A stretch of 64,000 nucleotides of DNA, from assembly GCA_048013815.1 (NCBI GenBank), contig CM106586.1, forward strand, positions 9,052,001-9,116,000, read 5' to 3'. Source of the stretch: Setoptus koraiensis. Its lineage: Eukaryota > Arthropoda. The notes under the pieces are model-generated. The model did not search any database. It was given only the letters and a program-made list of their open reading frames with translations, and was not told the origin of the DNA. The position numbers were made by a program, and so were the translations under genes. Below are positions 23,469 through 35,762 of this stretch, piece by piece (the stretch's first letter is position 1; every line of letters begins with the position of its first letter).

Positions 23469-26081
23469 TTATATCTCTCTGCTGCCGTAAGAGTTCAAAA
23501 CTCGCGATTGGCCCTCGCGTATCTTGTTCATCAGCATGACGAAGGATCCTGTTTGAGGTATCGTTGATTTGGTAGATTTAGTGAAAATATTTTCCCTTTT
23601 TACATCATATCCTGTCGTAGGATTGCCCAAGTGTCGTTCTGCCAATGAAAACTGACCCTCTTTGACCATGGTGCTATTTAACCAGCTTAAATAGCTTGTA
23701 ACGCGGGTATATATTCCTGGGCGCTTTGGCTGTGCGCACAAATGTCCAGAAGATACAATACCGACGAGAATCCACTCTTCGGAATCGGATTTAATCATTA
23801 AGGGGCCGCCGCTGTCGCCCTTGCATGCGTCATGTCTGCCTTGTTCGTAACCGGCGCACAAAGTAGACGGAGTAATAATGAATGGGTGACCGTACCATTT
23901 TTGACACAAATCATTCATCAAAATGGGTACCTGGGCTTGTTTCAACTGACCGTGATAGTCACTATCCCAGCCCACGACATGAGCCATTAGGCCGGCGAGC
24001 TGGTGAGCATCGTGTGCCACGATCGATCTATCATTGGTGGCGTTGTGTTGTTGTTGATGTGATTTGGGTGGAGTCGATTTGGTGTACGTGTGAATATCTG
24101 ACTGTTTTGTTGCAAGTTTGGTGTTTGTGGTTGTGGTTGTGGTCGTGGCAGAGAAGGAAGCGTTGCAACCATACGGGCAGCTCTCAGGCCGTTGATGCTG
24201 TCGCTGATTAGTGGGGCCCGACTCATAATTATTATCATTCAATTGTGTCCCACCGCCCTCCATTATAGGACCATTATTATGTGCGCTGATTGCGGGGGCG
24301 GACGAGATGAAAACCGGCGCATCGGCTGTATAGTCTAGCGAAAATTCAGCTAAATTTTGCCCTATAGAATTGTCCAGAGTGTGTAGTTGTAGCTTGTCAG
24401 TTGCGTCATCATCGTTGTGTGCCTGTTTAAGGTGATTGGTGGTGGTGTATGATGGTTGATGATGTTTGAATAGTGTCCGCCCATTGTTGGAATTTGTTGA
24501 ATGCGCTAAACATATAGGCTCTATCATTGGATTGTTTGTGGGCAATGGCGCATTCAATTTGATTAAGGCCAGATCACCTCTAGAACGATAATTATTCATT
24601 CTGGCCGCCTCGTTGGCTATCTCAATCTTTTTCAGAAAGTCAATAGAGTCATTGTCGTTGTTTTCACGCAATCTAGACTGAATATCGTCGCGACTCGTCG
24701 CCGATGCCGCTATTGCTGTTGAGTTATCTAGATTATATTGTCCCAATGCGATGTTTTCGTCCTCGTAATCGGGTGCAATGAAGGCGTTTGTTAGATAGCG
24801 TTCCACGCGATATTCCGAGGATTGCTCAAGTTTTTCGTGCTGACCAAACACGGCCAACCAATTGCGCAAATTGGGCTCCGGCGACAAACAATGTGCGGCG
24901 CTCAATAGCCATTGTCTATTTATTATCACGGCTCCACACATGTGACCCACGGGCTCCTTGGATACTAGACGCAGCGACACGGTCCACGGCCACGAGCCTG
25001 CCAATGAAGCCCTTCCGCCGGATATTTTTTCCTCTAGGTTGCCCTCCAAAGGCTCAATGGAAGGCCTGCCACATGGTCGGAGAAACTGCTGGTCTCGCTC
25101 GTCCATAAACGGACATTGTTCCTCGTCGGTACCTGTATTCGAATTAGGCGACGATTCAACAGACAACTGTTAGCTTTCTTGTGGTAATCAATAAGGAATA
25201 GGACTGGATATAGTAAATTAGAAAATAGGGTCGACGAGCCATCATTAGTTGTACGGTCGTTGTGATCCTAACACTGACCGTCATTGCAATTAAGCTCGCC
25301 GTCGCAGGTTTGCGCCAGATTGTAGCAGGCCGTCCTCGATCGGCATCTTCGCGTGCCTATAGGACACGACTTAACAATTGGATTAGTATGTTGATAGATG
25401 AACTGGAAACCAGAGCCACTCACTGGCCCCTGCGATCCATTAAATTCAATTGTGACCCGATTGCTTGAGGATAAAAATGGACGCTGTTCACCTAGGAATC
25501 TTCGTAGTAATCCACTCGTTGTGTCACTTGGTTTATTTCGCATGAATGTGCGCAACAAGCTCATTTTGTTTGCTGATTTATCATTTGTGTCACGAGATTC
25601 ATCAAAAAACTCCAACTTATCCTGTCCGTTGGCATCCAAGTCCAAATTCAGAAAGTAAAACCTAAACACTTTGCCTACAGGAGCCTCCAATAGCCAACTA
25701 CAGTTGAGGCCAGCAGGATAAGGGGCAAGCGAGTCAAAGTCACCAACTGATATCATCCCGGCCGAGCCAGTTATTGTTCTCAACTCTTCTCTCAGACTAT
25801 GATCATTTGTATCTTCGCTAAGCGGTGAACTGCAATGCAAACGCCAATCTACAAATAAATCTCTGTCACTGACGTGTGAATATTCTGGTGAAAGTGGAGT
25901 TGTTGGGCTTTCAGTTAATCGACTTTCTGGTGTTGATGATGGTGATAATGATGAGTTAGGCTTTTATCCATTACTCACCCTTGTCTAAATGACTTTTAAT
26001 TCTTCGATTTATTGCTCCGACTTGACTAAAGCTGCAAACTATACATAACAGACATTCGATTGATATGTAAAAAGCGAACAT
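23469..26081 (-). CDS. Secreted CUB-LDLa-trypsin modular serine protease
   Basis: Exons 26081-25979, 25848-25279 and 25132-23469 join in frame to 778 residues. A signal peptide ([20 protein letters not shown]) is followed by a CUB domain (about 50-185) and an LDL-receptor class A repeat split by intron 2 (CPIGTRRC...CNDGTDEEQC). The trypsin domain has an activation site K260-ISGG. The catalytic triad is His305 (SAAHC), Asp411 (GDLALIKL) and Ser665 (GDSGG), and Asp659 in the S1 pocket implies cleavage after Lys/Arg. The domain is inflated by insertions: about 50 residues before Asp411 and about 160 low-complexity residues (N, H, T-rich) between the Asp region and VVGWD. About 60 residues follow the protease domain. 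The architecture recalls arthropod proteases of clotting or development; the substrate is unknown. Confidence 0.9.
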
Positions 26082-27462
26082 AACTAATAATAAGGTCACT
26101 GTCACTAAATATCATATAACGGTTGCAGTGATACGACTAACTTGAGGATACAACGGTCAGTATAGTGAAACAATTGTATAGTTGTAGCAAGTTTGTACGA
26201 CCGCTTTTGGAAGTGGCTCGTTTTATTATTCGATCACAATTGGCAGACAAGTCAATCAACAAATGATGTCTAAATGTAATGTGAACGCCAGACTCTCAAA
26301 GATCCTTGTGAGGTTTAATTCTTAAAATGTCATCTTAACTCTAGATGTCTGACACAGTCTGATGCTTGCCTGCGAGATGATTTTTAGTCTTGCCCAACAA
26401 GTTAATTCTGTTTTCACGTATTTGAAGCACACAGCGGATTCGTAACAACATAGGCAAAGTAGTAACTACCGTTCAGTAAATAGTCTGGACAACAATGAAT
26501 AACACCAATAATCTTGTTTGTTCAAAAGTCGATCTCTGTCATGAGATACTTTAGCAGCAACGTTTATCTGAATGTCGCTTTCAATTGTACGTTTGTTTGC
26601 CAATAGGATGTGGCGAATACACTTGATGAATGGTTGTCTATAAGTTTATCATTCAACTGTTATGACAATAGTGTTATCTAGATAGATGATGGCAAGCCTC
26701 CGAACTTCTTTCTATCTATCTATTGTGCTTTCTTTCATCATCAATACAGATACAAATGAATGGCTCGATAAGAATATGTCTAGCAATCATATTAATAATT
26801 AATCTCCAATGTCAACAAAGCACCACTCTCTTTGATCTGTTTGATCCCCTATACTAATGTTAATGCTAATGCAACTCCATGTATGTAAACTCATAGTGAT
26901 ATTGTAATAGTAATTGATTCATTAAACCTGGAATAATAATGAATTCACTCGAAACAAATATCAACAAGTTTCACCAACTCAGTAGGCATAATTCTAGTCA
27001 TAAGTAAAACGAAATAAATCTTCCAACCTGGGCCCAGATTCATCTCTATACCCATATTTGTTCTACTTGCCTCAACAAAGCCAGGTATTCATATAATTGG
27101 CGAGACTTAAAGCGTGTTTCAGCCTATGTATTCAAATACATAACATAAATACAGACACAGGTTTCATGTTAAACCTAACAAGTAGATAGTGACAAAATGG
27201 TCATGAAACGACTGCCAATCAATGAGATGTGTCTAATTATCTGATTAAAGCAAAGTTGATAACCAAACTTCAGCTACCGTCTGGCTTCTGACATGTGTTG
27301 TTTTTATGTGATAGTTTTCTTTTTGTCTGATTGCACTGTATATAAATATATGAAATCAATTGGTTGTTTAGGGTGATATCATGATTTATTTTGCCAACAA
27401 TGATCTCTGTCGCCGACAATACTCTCTTTCTCTCTCGCTCTCTTGAATGCGTCATGACTACC

Positions 27463-27539
27463 TTGTCCATATTCTGACTTGATAAACCCTGCAAACTATA
27501 TAAATCAGGCATTTGATTGAAATGTAAAAAGGGGCCATT
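27463..27539 (-). pseudogene. Diverged copy of the protease signal-peptide exon
   Basis: Read on the minus strand it encodes FYISIKCLIYIVC, against [13 protein letters not shown] in exon 1 of the protease at 26081. The DNA similarity runs from the start codon area to a GT after GGACAAG, the place of the real donor. The rest of the protease is not repeated here. It could be an alternative first exon, but the diverged signal core and weaker donor suggest a relic. Confidence 0.6.
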
Positions 27540-27864
27540 TATCAAAGCAGCCATCGAGATCTACCATAAGATAGCAGTGTATACAAATGTATGAAATTGT
27601 ATGGTTGTTTAAGGTGATATCATGATCTATTTTGCCAACAACGATTTCTGTTGTCGACTATACTCTTTCTCTCTCCCTCTCTCTTGATCGTCGCTTTCGG
27701 TTGCTGATTGTATCAAACGGAATCGACTGAATCAATCAGAGTACAATAGGTCCTTGAGTGATGATCTAAAACTATTGGGTTTTATACGCGGTGAGCAAAA
27801 ATTTGTATATGGTATTATACGATGTTTTGTGATTGTAATTTAAGGTGATTTGTCTTATTTCTGC

Positions 27865-27870
27865 TATAAA
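27865..27870 (+). promoter_or_regulatory. TATA box upstream of the GLIS-like gene
   Basis: TATAAA followed about 30 bases later by TATCAACTGTCA, a plausible initiator, and then a ~110-base leader to the ATG at 28004. Called by position and motif only. Confidence 0.5.
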
Positions 27871-28003
27871 ATCGCGAAGACACACCAGTATCAACTGTCA
27901 TATTCATCGATCTTCCAAATCTTAATCAATATTTCAAGCGAATGCTAACGTCACGCATGAAGTCATTTTCAAGCCAGTAATTAATCTATTAATTAACATA
28001 ATA

Positions 28004-30688
28004 ATGACTGCTTATTCATCAACTGCAATTAATGACAACGATTGTCACTACTATTTAGACCAACATCATCAGTACCAAACGGAATTTTATCACGATTCTA
28101 GCTGGCTCATCTATAATGACTTTCACAATGAGCAAACAATTATGAACAATGATCACTTGTTGCATCACAATCATGATGCTAATCAAAACAATGTTACCTC
28201 TCTGATGAATTCATTGAACTCTCCGTCTAATATCATAATACAAGATTTAAATAATGTATCCACAAGAGAATCATCTCTCATTTCATCGTCGAATAGTAAA
28301 AGCAATCCGTATTGCAATCCGTATAGTATCAATAATTCTATTTGTCTGCAAGAGGACGAATTTTATCCCCACACTTGTCGCTGGTCCGATTGCTTCTTGA
28401 GCTTCACAGATATGCCTGAGCTGGTAAGTATCACGATGATATGATACGTCATCCAATGAGTTATGCGATCTTCAAAGAGTTGACAGAGTAATGTTGCTTG
28501 TGTTATGATGTTTGATCTGACATACAGGTAAAGCATATTGAAGACGCACATGTAAACTCGATACCAGAGGAGAAACATAGGTACTCATGTCAATGGACCA
28601 ATTGTCGTCGCACTAATCAACCGTTCAATGCCAGATACAAGCTTCTCATTCACATGAGAGTGCACTCTGGCGAGAAGCCCTATCCATGTGAGGTAACTAT
28701 CACATCATTGATTGTCATCTCCATGTATTAATTTCCATTTGAAATTAGTCTACTTAGGCTTGAATTGAGCAAATAATAACAATTTTTTAACATACATATT
28801 TACTTTTGTGTTTTGCAATCACAATAGCACGAGTCATGCAAAAAAAGTTTCTCACGATTAGAAAATCTCAAGATCCACATAAGAAGTCACACAGGAGAAA
28901 AGCCGTATTGTTGCCGATACGAGGGCTGCAAGAAGGCCTTCACGAACTCATCCGATCGAATAAAGCATCACAAAACTCATCTAGATGCCGTAAGTATTTA
29001 CCGTAGAAGGGGGCAATTATTATCAATTTCTACTCTACTATGATCAGATCTATCCGTCTGTATGTTAGCCTATATGATCAGCTTCAACCTATATGTTTTA
29101 AGGTATAGAGATAACGATTTTTTATCATCACCTAGTCAAAGTATACAATGGCAATGCTTTGGCTCTCTGATCAAACAATCATAAGAATCTAGCACTTTGC
29201 AAGGGGGCAAATATGACTAATAGTATGTGACTACTTGTTGAGCAATATTGTCTAACAACAATGCTTCACGAGCTCGACGACTATATATGATGCACGACAA
29301 AATTTAGTATAGACATGTGATTTAGGTTGATAATGGCCATCTCATGATGATCAATTTCAACTTTGGTTTTTTTCGTCACCTGCTTTGTAGTGGGGGACCA
29401 TTCCATGATAAGATAGATCCGGGCCATGCGTCGATATCATGAGACATTGTTTTATATGACGAACAATAACAATTGTTACATCAACGACGCGATTCACACT
29501 GATAGCTCTGAAAGTCACTCTTGGTCGTCAGTTCATTTAATTATTTGCATCTGTGTAAGGTATAAGGTTTTTTTTTCATGCCAGGTTTATTGGCTTTGTT
29601 ACGAATGTGTGAACAAGTTTGACACGCTGTATCAATCTCTATGAAATCAGTATAATACTAGTATTATAGCAATTTAATCCATTCATCTACAAATCTTTCG
29701 TACTTAATTTCGAAATTATTATACATTTTAATTACAGTACTACAGCTAGTAATTATAGGTAAGCCATCAAATAATGTATTTTAGATGGATCTTGTAGGTT
29801 TTATCTGTGCAAAGGTATAAATGTAGATAGAAAAGAAGAAATGATTCCAGTAGATAAGATAGCAGATTAGATAAATCTTTTATATTATATTCTACACATT
29901 CCAGCGGTATTACTTGATCTATGAATCAATAAAATAGAGTTCGTCTTCGGGGTTCTATAAATTAACCAAACAATTTATTATATCCCTTTCATCTCATACC
30001 GGTGAGCAGAAACCTTACTCATGTAGTTATGACGATTGTGATAAACGTTATACAGATCCCAGCTCTCTGAGGAAGCATCTAAAGTTGCATAAAAAACTGG
30101 ATTCGAACAATAACAAGGTATGTTCGCTTGTAAGTAATTGATATTTTTACAAAAAAAATACTTTTCACAGACAATGTACCAATAAATTCCTTCAAATCTC
30201 TCGTGTCTCGTCAAACGCAGATTGATGTTATCAAAAACAATTCCTCACTAGATGATAAATTGTCACAATCTTGGTCGGCGGGATACACACAGCCATGTCA
30301 AGTCAATTATGATGGTAACTGGTCTGTATCAACAAATGATTACACTCAAAGTAAATTTGCAAACTCATTTACTGCAGGATGTTCATCGAGTTATATGACA
30401 CCAATTGAAGTGCATGATGATATTATCAAAAACAGTTCCTCACTAGATGATAAATTGTCGCAATCTTGGTCGGCGGGATACACCAAACCGTGTCAAATCA
30501 ATTGCGATGGTAACTGGTCAACATCTACAAATGATTACACTCAAAATAAATTGGCTAGCTCATTTACTGCAGGATGTTCGTCGAGTTATGTGACACCAAT
30601 AGATTTGCACGAATCAAACTTATTGAATGGTGTTGAAAGTCTACCAAGTTTCGCATGCTTGGTGTCAAAATCACTTGATTCACTGTGA
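28004..30688 (+). CDS. GLIS-type (Gli-similar) five-finger zinc-finger transcription factor
   Basis: Exons 28004-28423, 28528-28692, 28828-28989, 30010-30117 and 30221-30688, all phase 0, give 440 residues. Five C2H2 fingers are split over the exons. Finger 1 is CRWSDC...VKHIEDAH, and finger 2 has the GLI/GLIS signature [21 protein letters not shown]. Finger 3 is [20 protein letters not shown], finger 4 [17 protein letters not shown], and finger 5 KPYSC...[15 protein letters not shown]. This matches GLIS1-3 and Drosophila lmd/sug better than GLI or ZIC. The N-terminus is low-complexity (H, N, S, Y). The last exon is made of two tandem 65-residue units containing [15 protein letters not shown] and [10 protein letters not shown]. 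The 1-kb intron 3 is the longest. A nuclear DNA-binding regulator; its targets are not inferable. Confidence 0.9.
30230..30619 (+). repeat. 195-bp in-frame tandem duplication in the GLIS-like last exon
   Basis: Unit 1 is 30230-30424 and unit 2 is 30425-30619, in the same frame, 65 codons each. The units differ at scattered codons, for example [12 protein letters not shown] against [12 protein letters not shown]. The length is preserved exactly. Confidence 0.92.
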
Positions 30689-30719
30689 AATATTGCACTC
30701 TTTTTACAAACAGATATCA

Positions 30720-31904
30720 CTAGTCGTTGAATAAAGACCAGAGACTTATTGTTTTATCACCTGAAGAACAAAACATTAAATAGTTGGCGTTATTTGAAAG
30801 TGATGAAGTCTCACGCTTAGTTGACAGCGACCATCTATCCTCTACAAATATTATACCATCCACTTGTTTGCTATGATTGTTCAGAATGGCTAGTAGTTTG
30901 AGTTTCTTGCTAGTAGAATATATTCGAACTTGTGAGTTCCATAAGGCGACAGCAAATAATTTAGCATCAGGTCTTAAACTAATCTGTGACACACCGTTGC
31001 TTTGGAGGTCTAGATAGTCAAACCTTGTGATCAATTTTTCCTCACACAGTGCTTCAACTTCAGATTTATCAGGTGTGTCGTAAGGGTTCACTCTCGCAAG
31101 AAGAATCTTATCTAATGGGCTTCCACAAACGAGTAATTGCGAATTAGTGCAATAGTCGAATGATGTGATAAATTCTTTAAATCCTGTGTCGATGTTTCTC
31201 ATGTGACTAATCTTCAGTCCAGCCGCCGTCTCAGACTTGTCATTTGAAGATTCATCAGGATGCATCCCGCTTGTACAAGAGAATACACATACTATTCCAT
31301 CTTCGTAGCCACATAGAATGCATAAGTTTTTGTTCGACGATGCCACTAGTTTGATATCAAAACATGAAGGCGCTGATTTAGCTCCTTCAAACGCAGGCCG
31401 CTTGATAGGAGCTGAGTTGAGTGTTTTGAAACTGGAGTCGATAACTCTAAGTGCGATCTGACATTCTTCAATAATAGATGAATGAGCCAAATAAGATTTT
31501 TCCTCTATTGTGATAGCATCGCCTCGAGAGAACAGCAGTGGAGACGACGGGTATGACTTTATTTCTTCTATGACAATACTAGCAAGTTCATCAGATGAGG
31601 GCCTATTTTCTCTTATACGAACCAATTTAACAAATCCCTCCCGAGACTGAACGACTAGACATGAACCTGCCATTGATATATTTTGAAAGATTTGTCTTAT
31701 ACTCAAAATCTTAGCGGAGGTTAATTCGTTGGTTTGCGCAGCAATTCTAAGTGTTAGGAGATTCCAAACTATTAGAACTCCATTGAGGTCTCCAGAGACT
31801 AGAAATGGTTCAGACAGGTTGTCTATGAAGTGTAACGCTGTTACTGCAGCATCGTGACCACGCAATGTGAAAATGGGTGGCGGAATAGTTTTCTTGTTTG
31901 TCAT
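30720..31904 (-). CDS. WD40-repeat protein, GNB1L/Asa1-like
   Basis: Single exon, 394 residues. It begins with PPPIFTLRGHDAAVTALHF, the start typical of GNB1L and the yeast/plant homologue Asa1, then VSGDLNGVLIVWNL as the first WD blade. Further blades include CGYEDGIVCVF, ISLRPDAKLFAVALWNSQVRIY and the final SSGDKTISLWSL, consistent with a seven-bladed propeller. GNB1L/Asa1 supports maturation of PIKK kinases with the TTT complex. The ATG at 31904 is preceded by AAAC. It is transcribed away from SF3B1, with about 670 bp of shared upstream DNA. Confidence 0.8.
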   Translation of the reverse strand: MTNKKTIPPPIFTLRGHDAAVTALHFIDNLSEPFLVSGDLNGVLIVWNLLTLRIAAQTNELTSAKILSIRQIFQNISMAGSCLVVQSREGFVKLVRIRENRPSSDELASIVIEEIKSYPSSPLLFSRGDAITIEEKSYLAHSSIIEECQIALRVIDSSFKTLNSAPIKRPAFEGAKSAPSCFDIKLVASSNKNLCILCGYEDGIVCVFSCTSGMHPDESSNDKSETAAGLKISHMRNIDTGFKEFITSFDYCTNSQLLVCGSPLDKILLARVNPYDTPDKSEVEALCEEKLITRFDYLDLQSNGVSQISLRPDAKLFAVALWNSQVRIYSTSKKLKLLAILNNHSKQVDGIIFVEDRWSLSTKRETSSLSNNANYLMFCSSGDKTISLWSLFND

Positions 31905-32573
31905 GTTTAGTAGATAAATAATTTTGTGTATAATATTGTGGATATCCAGAAATATTCGGACCTTGGCAAGAGGTATAATGACAAGCAGGGTCTCATGGAA
32001 AAATTTACTATTGAATCATTATCATAATAGTTGTTAAAAAAATGTGTAATAAATAGGCGATCAACATGAGATCTTTAGCATCAACATGTTGGTTGATGTG
32101 ACACGTGCAAAAGAATTCTTCATATGATGCAAAGCGCCGGTCTATGGTCGATATACCTTGAACGCCTCCCCGTTTTAGAATTCGGGGAGGCCGTTCTCCC
32201 TGTTTCTCCCCACTAGCAATTTGTCTGAAATTAATAATCCGGACTTACCAGTTCCTTAGGATATATGTTGTGATCGAATTTTCGAATTGAATGTTGCTCA
32301 ATATATCTGAAACAATATATCTGAAAAAAAAACATTCTCTTCTGAGATGTAGATAGGGACAATGATTTGAATGATTGAGTCTCCCTCAAAAAAAGCACCT
32401 TCAAATTTAGCGCCGAAAAACAGACACGAGGATAGGTGATGCGAATTAAAAAAGAAATTGCCAATTGTTGAAAAAATTATTATTCAGTATTATTTATTTA
32501 TTTAATCAGGATTTTTATAATAGAACTACACAACTGACAGCATACCTCTGTGCAGTAATTGACAACTATCCAC
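31905..32573. promoter_or_regulatory. Divergent promoter region between the WD40 gene and SF3B1
   Basis: The non-coding interval between two divergently transcribed housekeeping-type genes. It contains a perfect GC-rich hairpin, GCCTCCCCG/CGGGGAGGC with a 10-base loop, at 32164-32191, and a weaker inverted repeat CATCAAC/GTTGATG near 32078-32097. No SF3B1 N-terminal coding sequence is seen here. Confidence 0.5.
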
Positions 32574-35500
32574 ATGGACTCTACCGCAAGTGATGGTCAG
32601 CAGAGGCCTCGCAAAAGAAAAAGATGGGACGTGATTCCCGAATCAGAACAAGATGCCACAACTGAAGTAGTCGTCAAACCTACACCTGAATTTGTTGCTC
32701 CCAGCAATGGCACCAGCAACAATGCCGTTAAAAATGGCACAAGCGATGAAGAAACTTTCAAAAGACCATCCAGATGGGATGAGACACCCAGAACAGAACG
32801 TGCTAGTGATACTCCGGTGGTGAGCGCGCCGAAAAGACGTTCCAGATGGGATGACCAAGGGGCAGCTCCTATGATTGTCGATGGGTCGGCCACTCCGATA
32901 GGAACTCCAGCGATGGGTATGGCTACACCAACTCCAGGTCACATCATACCAATGACTCCAAGCAATCTGCAAGTCACTGAAGTTGACAAATATAATCGAC
33001 CTTTCACTGACGAGGAACTGGACGAAATACTGCCACCTACAGGATACAGAATCATACCACCTCCTGCTGATTACCAACCCATACGCACCCCTGCTAGAAA
33101 GATGCTTGCTCCAACAGCTACGCCAACACCTCTCTCTGGTGTTCTCATGACACCTGCTCAAGGTTTCTTCATTCAGAATGAAGATTACCAAATGTCGTCA
33201 GCGAAAAAGATTGTGGAACTAGAACCTAAGGGTAATCTTCCCCCTCTGAAGCCGGAAGATTTGCAATTCTTCGGTAATCTACTTCATGACGTCGAAGAGG
33301 ACACACTGAGTGCTGACCAGCAAAGAGATAGAAAAATTATGCGATTGCTTCTTAAGATAAAAAACGGAACTCCACCTATGAGAAAGGTAGCTTTGAGACA
33401 AATTACTGATAAAGCCCGAGAGTTTGGAGCTAAGCCACTATTTGACCAGATACTACCCATTCTGATGTCCCCCACTCTTGAGGAACAAGAGCGTCACTTG
33501 CTCGTCAAAGTTATAGATAGGATTATGTATAAATTAGATGATCTCGTCAGGCCTCATGTTAAGGCAATTCTCATGGTCACTCTACCCTTTCTCATTGATG
33601 AAGACTATTACACCAGAGTAGAGGGTCGTGAGCTGATGTCAAATTTAGCTAAAGCAGCAGGTCTAGCCACCATGATTTCTGCCATGCGTAATGATATAGA
33701 CAACATAGACGAATTTGTAAGAAATACAACAGCGCGAGCGTTCGCTGTTGTGGCTTCCGCATTGGGTATACCAGCTTTATTGCCGTTCTTGAAGGCTGTC
33801 TGTAAAAGTAAAAAATCCTGGCAAGCTAGGCATACCGGTATAAAAATAGTCCAACAAACTGCGTTCCTCATGGGATGTGCTGTTTTACCTTATTCGGCCA
33901 GTTTAGTTCAAACTATAGCTCATGGACTAGAGGACGAACAACAAAAAGTGCGGACAATCACAGCATTGGCTGTGGCTGCATTAGCCGAGTCTTCAGCTCC
34001 GTACGGAATAGAGTCCTTTGACGACGTTATCAAGCCACTTTACAAAGGTATCAAAAACATGAGAGGTAAAGTTCTGGCGGCTTTCTTGAAGGCTATTGGT
34101 TACCTCATACCATTGATGGATGAAGAAGGCGCAAACTATTATACCAGAGAGGTCATGCTTATTCTCATAAGAGAGTTTGCGTCTCCCGATGAAGAGATGA
34201 AGAAGATCGTCATGAAAGTAGTCAAACAATGTTGCAGCACTGACGGTGTTCAACCCCAATATATCAAGGAAGAGGTTTTACCTCATTTTTTCAAGCACTT
34301 TTGGAACCAACGAATGGCTGGAGAGAAAAGAAACTACAAGCAACTAGTTGACACAACTGTGGAGATTGCTAACAAGGTTGGAGCAGGCGAAATAGTGACG
34401 AGGATAGTCAATGATCTGAAAGATAGTAATGAAACTTATAGGAAAATGGTTATGGAGACTATTGATAAAGTGCTAACCAATCTGGGAGCGTCAGAAATAG
34501 ATGAGCGGCTTGAAATACAACTTGTAGATGGTATTATATACGCTTTTCAAGAGCAACATGCTGATGACCAAGTTATGTTGGTGGGATTCGGATCCGTAGT
34601 GAATGCGTTGGGTAAACGAGTCAAGCCATTATTACCTCAGATAACACAAATTATAAAATTTAGGCTATATTCCAAATCAGTCAAGATCCGACAACAGGCG
34701 GCAGATTTGATGGCAAGGATAGCGGACGTCATGAAAAAGTGTGATGAGGAAAAATTAATGAGTGAGATGGGTCTGATTTTGTATGAGTACCTTGGTGAAG
34801 AATATCCCGAAGTACTGGGATCTATTCTGGGAGCTTTAAAGGCCATAGTGAACGTGATAGGAATGCACAAAATGACACCACCAATCAAGGATCTTTTGCC
34901 AAGACTGACACCAATTCTCAAAAACAGACACGAAAAGGTTCAAGAGAATTGCATCGATCTGGTTGGTCGTATTGCCGACAGAGGAGCCGAATCTGTGTCG
35001 CCCCGTGAATGGATGAGAATTTGTTTTGAACTATTGGAATTGTTAAAGGCACATAAGAAGGCAATTAGGCGGGCCACCGTGAACACATTTGGTTATATTG
35101 CAAAAGCCATTGGGCCCCACGATGTCCTGGCGACATTGTTGAACAATTTGCGAGTTCAAGAAAGACAGATGCGTGTGTGTACGACAGTGGCCATTGCAAT
35201 TGTCGCAGAAACTTGCGCCCCATTCACAGTACTACCAGCCCTAATGAATGAATATAGAGTACCTGAGTTAAATGTTCAAAATGGAGTGTTAAAATCATTG
35301 TCATTCTTATTTGAATACATAGGAGAGATGGGTAAAGACTACATATATGCAATTAGTCCTTTATTAGAGGACGCCATGATGGACAGGGATCTTGTTCATC
35401 GGCAAACAGCCTGTTCTGCCGTCCAGCATATGGCCCTTGGTGTGCACGGTTTTGGTTGTGATGACGCCCTAACTCATTTATTGAATTTTATTTGGCCAAA

Positions 35501-35762
35501 TATTTTTGAAAGTTCACCTCATTTAGTTCAATCCTTTATGGGCGCCATAGAAGCATTAAGAGTGGCGATTGGACCAATTAGATTACTTCAATATGTTCTT
35601 CAAGGCTTATTCCATCCAGCTAGAAAAGTAAGAGACGTTTACTGGAAAGTATATAATACTTTATATATAGGCGCCCAGGATGCTTTGGTAGCAGGCTATC
35701 CAGGCATACCAAATGATGAGGTCAACACCTATCACAGGTACGAGCTTGATTATATTTTATAA
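32574..35762 (+). CDS. SF3B1: Splicing factor 3B subunit 1 (SF3B1), N-terminally short
   Basis: A continuous 1062-codon frame; human SF3B1 has 1304. It is the core HEAT-repeat scaffold of the U2 snRNP SF3b complex that clamps the branch-site helix in the spliceosome. The start has W-containing U2AF-ligand-type motifs (RKRKRWD, RPSRWDE, RRSRWDD), then a TP-rich segment, then [15 protein letters not shown]. About 20 HEAT repeats follow and the end is the invariant [13 protein letters not shown] RYELDYIL. Roughly the first 190 residues of the human protein are missing. An in-frame TAA at 32556 lies just upstream of ATG 32574. An upstream exon could join at the AG after GGTCAGC (about 32599), but none is visible. 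From 34417 onward the gene is repeated in inverted orientation. Confidence 0.95.
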   Translation: MDSTASDGQQRPRKRKRWDVIPESEQDATTEVVVKPTPEFVAPSNGTSNNAVKNGTSDEETFKRPSRWDETPRTERASDTPVVSAPKRRSRWDDQGAAPMIVDGSATPIGTPAMGMATPTPGHIIPMTPSNLQVTEVDKYNRPFTDEELDEILPPTGYRIIPPPADYQPIRTPARKMLAPTATPTPLSGVLMTPAQGFFIQNEDYQMSSAKKIVELEPKGNLPPLKPEDLQFFGNLLHDVEEDTLSADQQRDRKIMRLLLKIKNGTPPMRKVALRQITDKAREFGAKPLFDQILPILMSPTLEEQERHLLVKVIDRIMYKLDDLVRPHVKAILMVTLPFLIDEDYYTRVEGRELMSNLAKAAGLATMISAMRNDIDNIDEFVRNTTARAFAVVASALGIPALLPFLKAVCKSKKSWQARHTGIKIVQQTAFLMGCAVLPYSASLVQTIAHGLEDEQQKVRTITALAVAALAESSAPYGIESFDDVIKPLYKGIKNMRGKVLAAFLKAIGYLIPLMDEEGANYYTREVMLILIREFASPDEEMKKIVMKVVKQCCSTDGVQPQYIKEEVLPHFFKHFWNQRMAGEKRNYKQLVDTTVEIANKVGAGEIVTRIVNDLKDSNETYRKMVMETIDKVLTNLGASEIDERLEIQLVDGIIYAFQEQHADDQVMLVGFGSVVNALGKRVKPLLPQITQIIKFRLYSKSVKIRQQAADLMARIADVMKKCDEEKLMSEMGLILYEYLGEEYPEVLGSILGALKAIVNVIGMHKMTPPIKDLLPRLTPILKNRHEKVQENCIDLVGRIADRGAESVSPREWMRICFELLELLKAHKKAIRRATVNTFGYIAKAIGPHDVLATLLNNLRVQERQMRVCTTVAIAIVAETCAPFTVLPALMNEYRVPELNVQNGVLKSLSFLFEYIGEMGKDYIYAISPLLEDAMMDRDLVHRQTACSAVQHMALGVHGFGCDDALTHLLNFIWPNIFESSPHLVQSFMGAIEALRVAIGPIRLLQYVLQGLFHPARKVRDVYWKVYNTLYIGAQDALVAGYPGIPNDEVNTYHRYELDYIL

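Larger units (their letters stand above)
26082..28003. other. Intergenic region with a degenerate protease-exon copy and a direct repeat
   Basis: No complete gene. Two ~85-base direct repeats at 27361-27445 and 27601-27685 lie exactly 240 bp apart, each containing GGTGATATCATGAT, TTTTGCCAACAA and a CT-rich run. Between them, at 27463-27539 on the minus strand, is a diverged copy of the protease signal-peptide exon. A TATA box for the downstream zinc-finger gene lies at 27865-27870. Confidence 0.6.
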
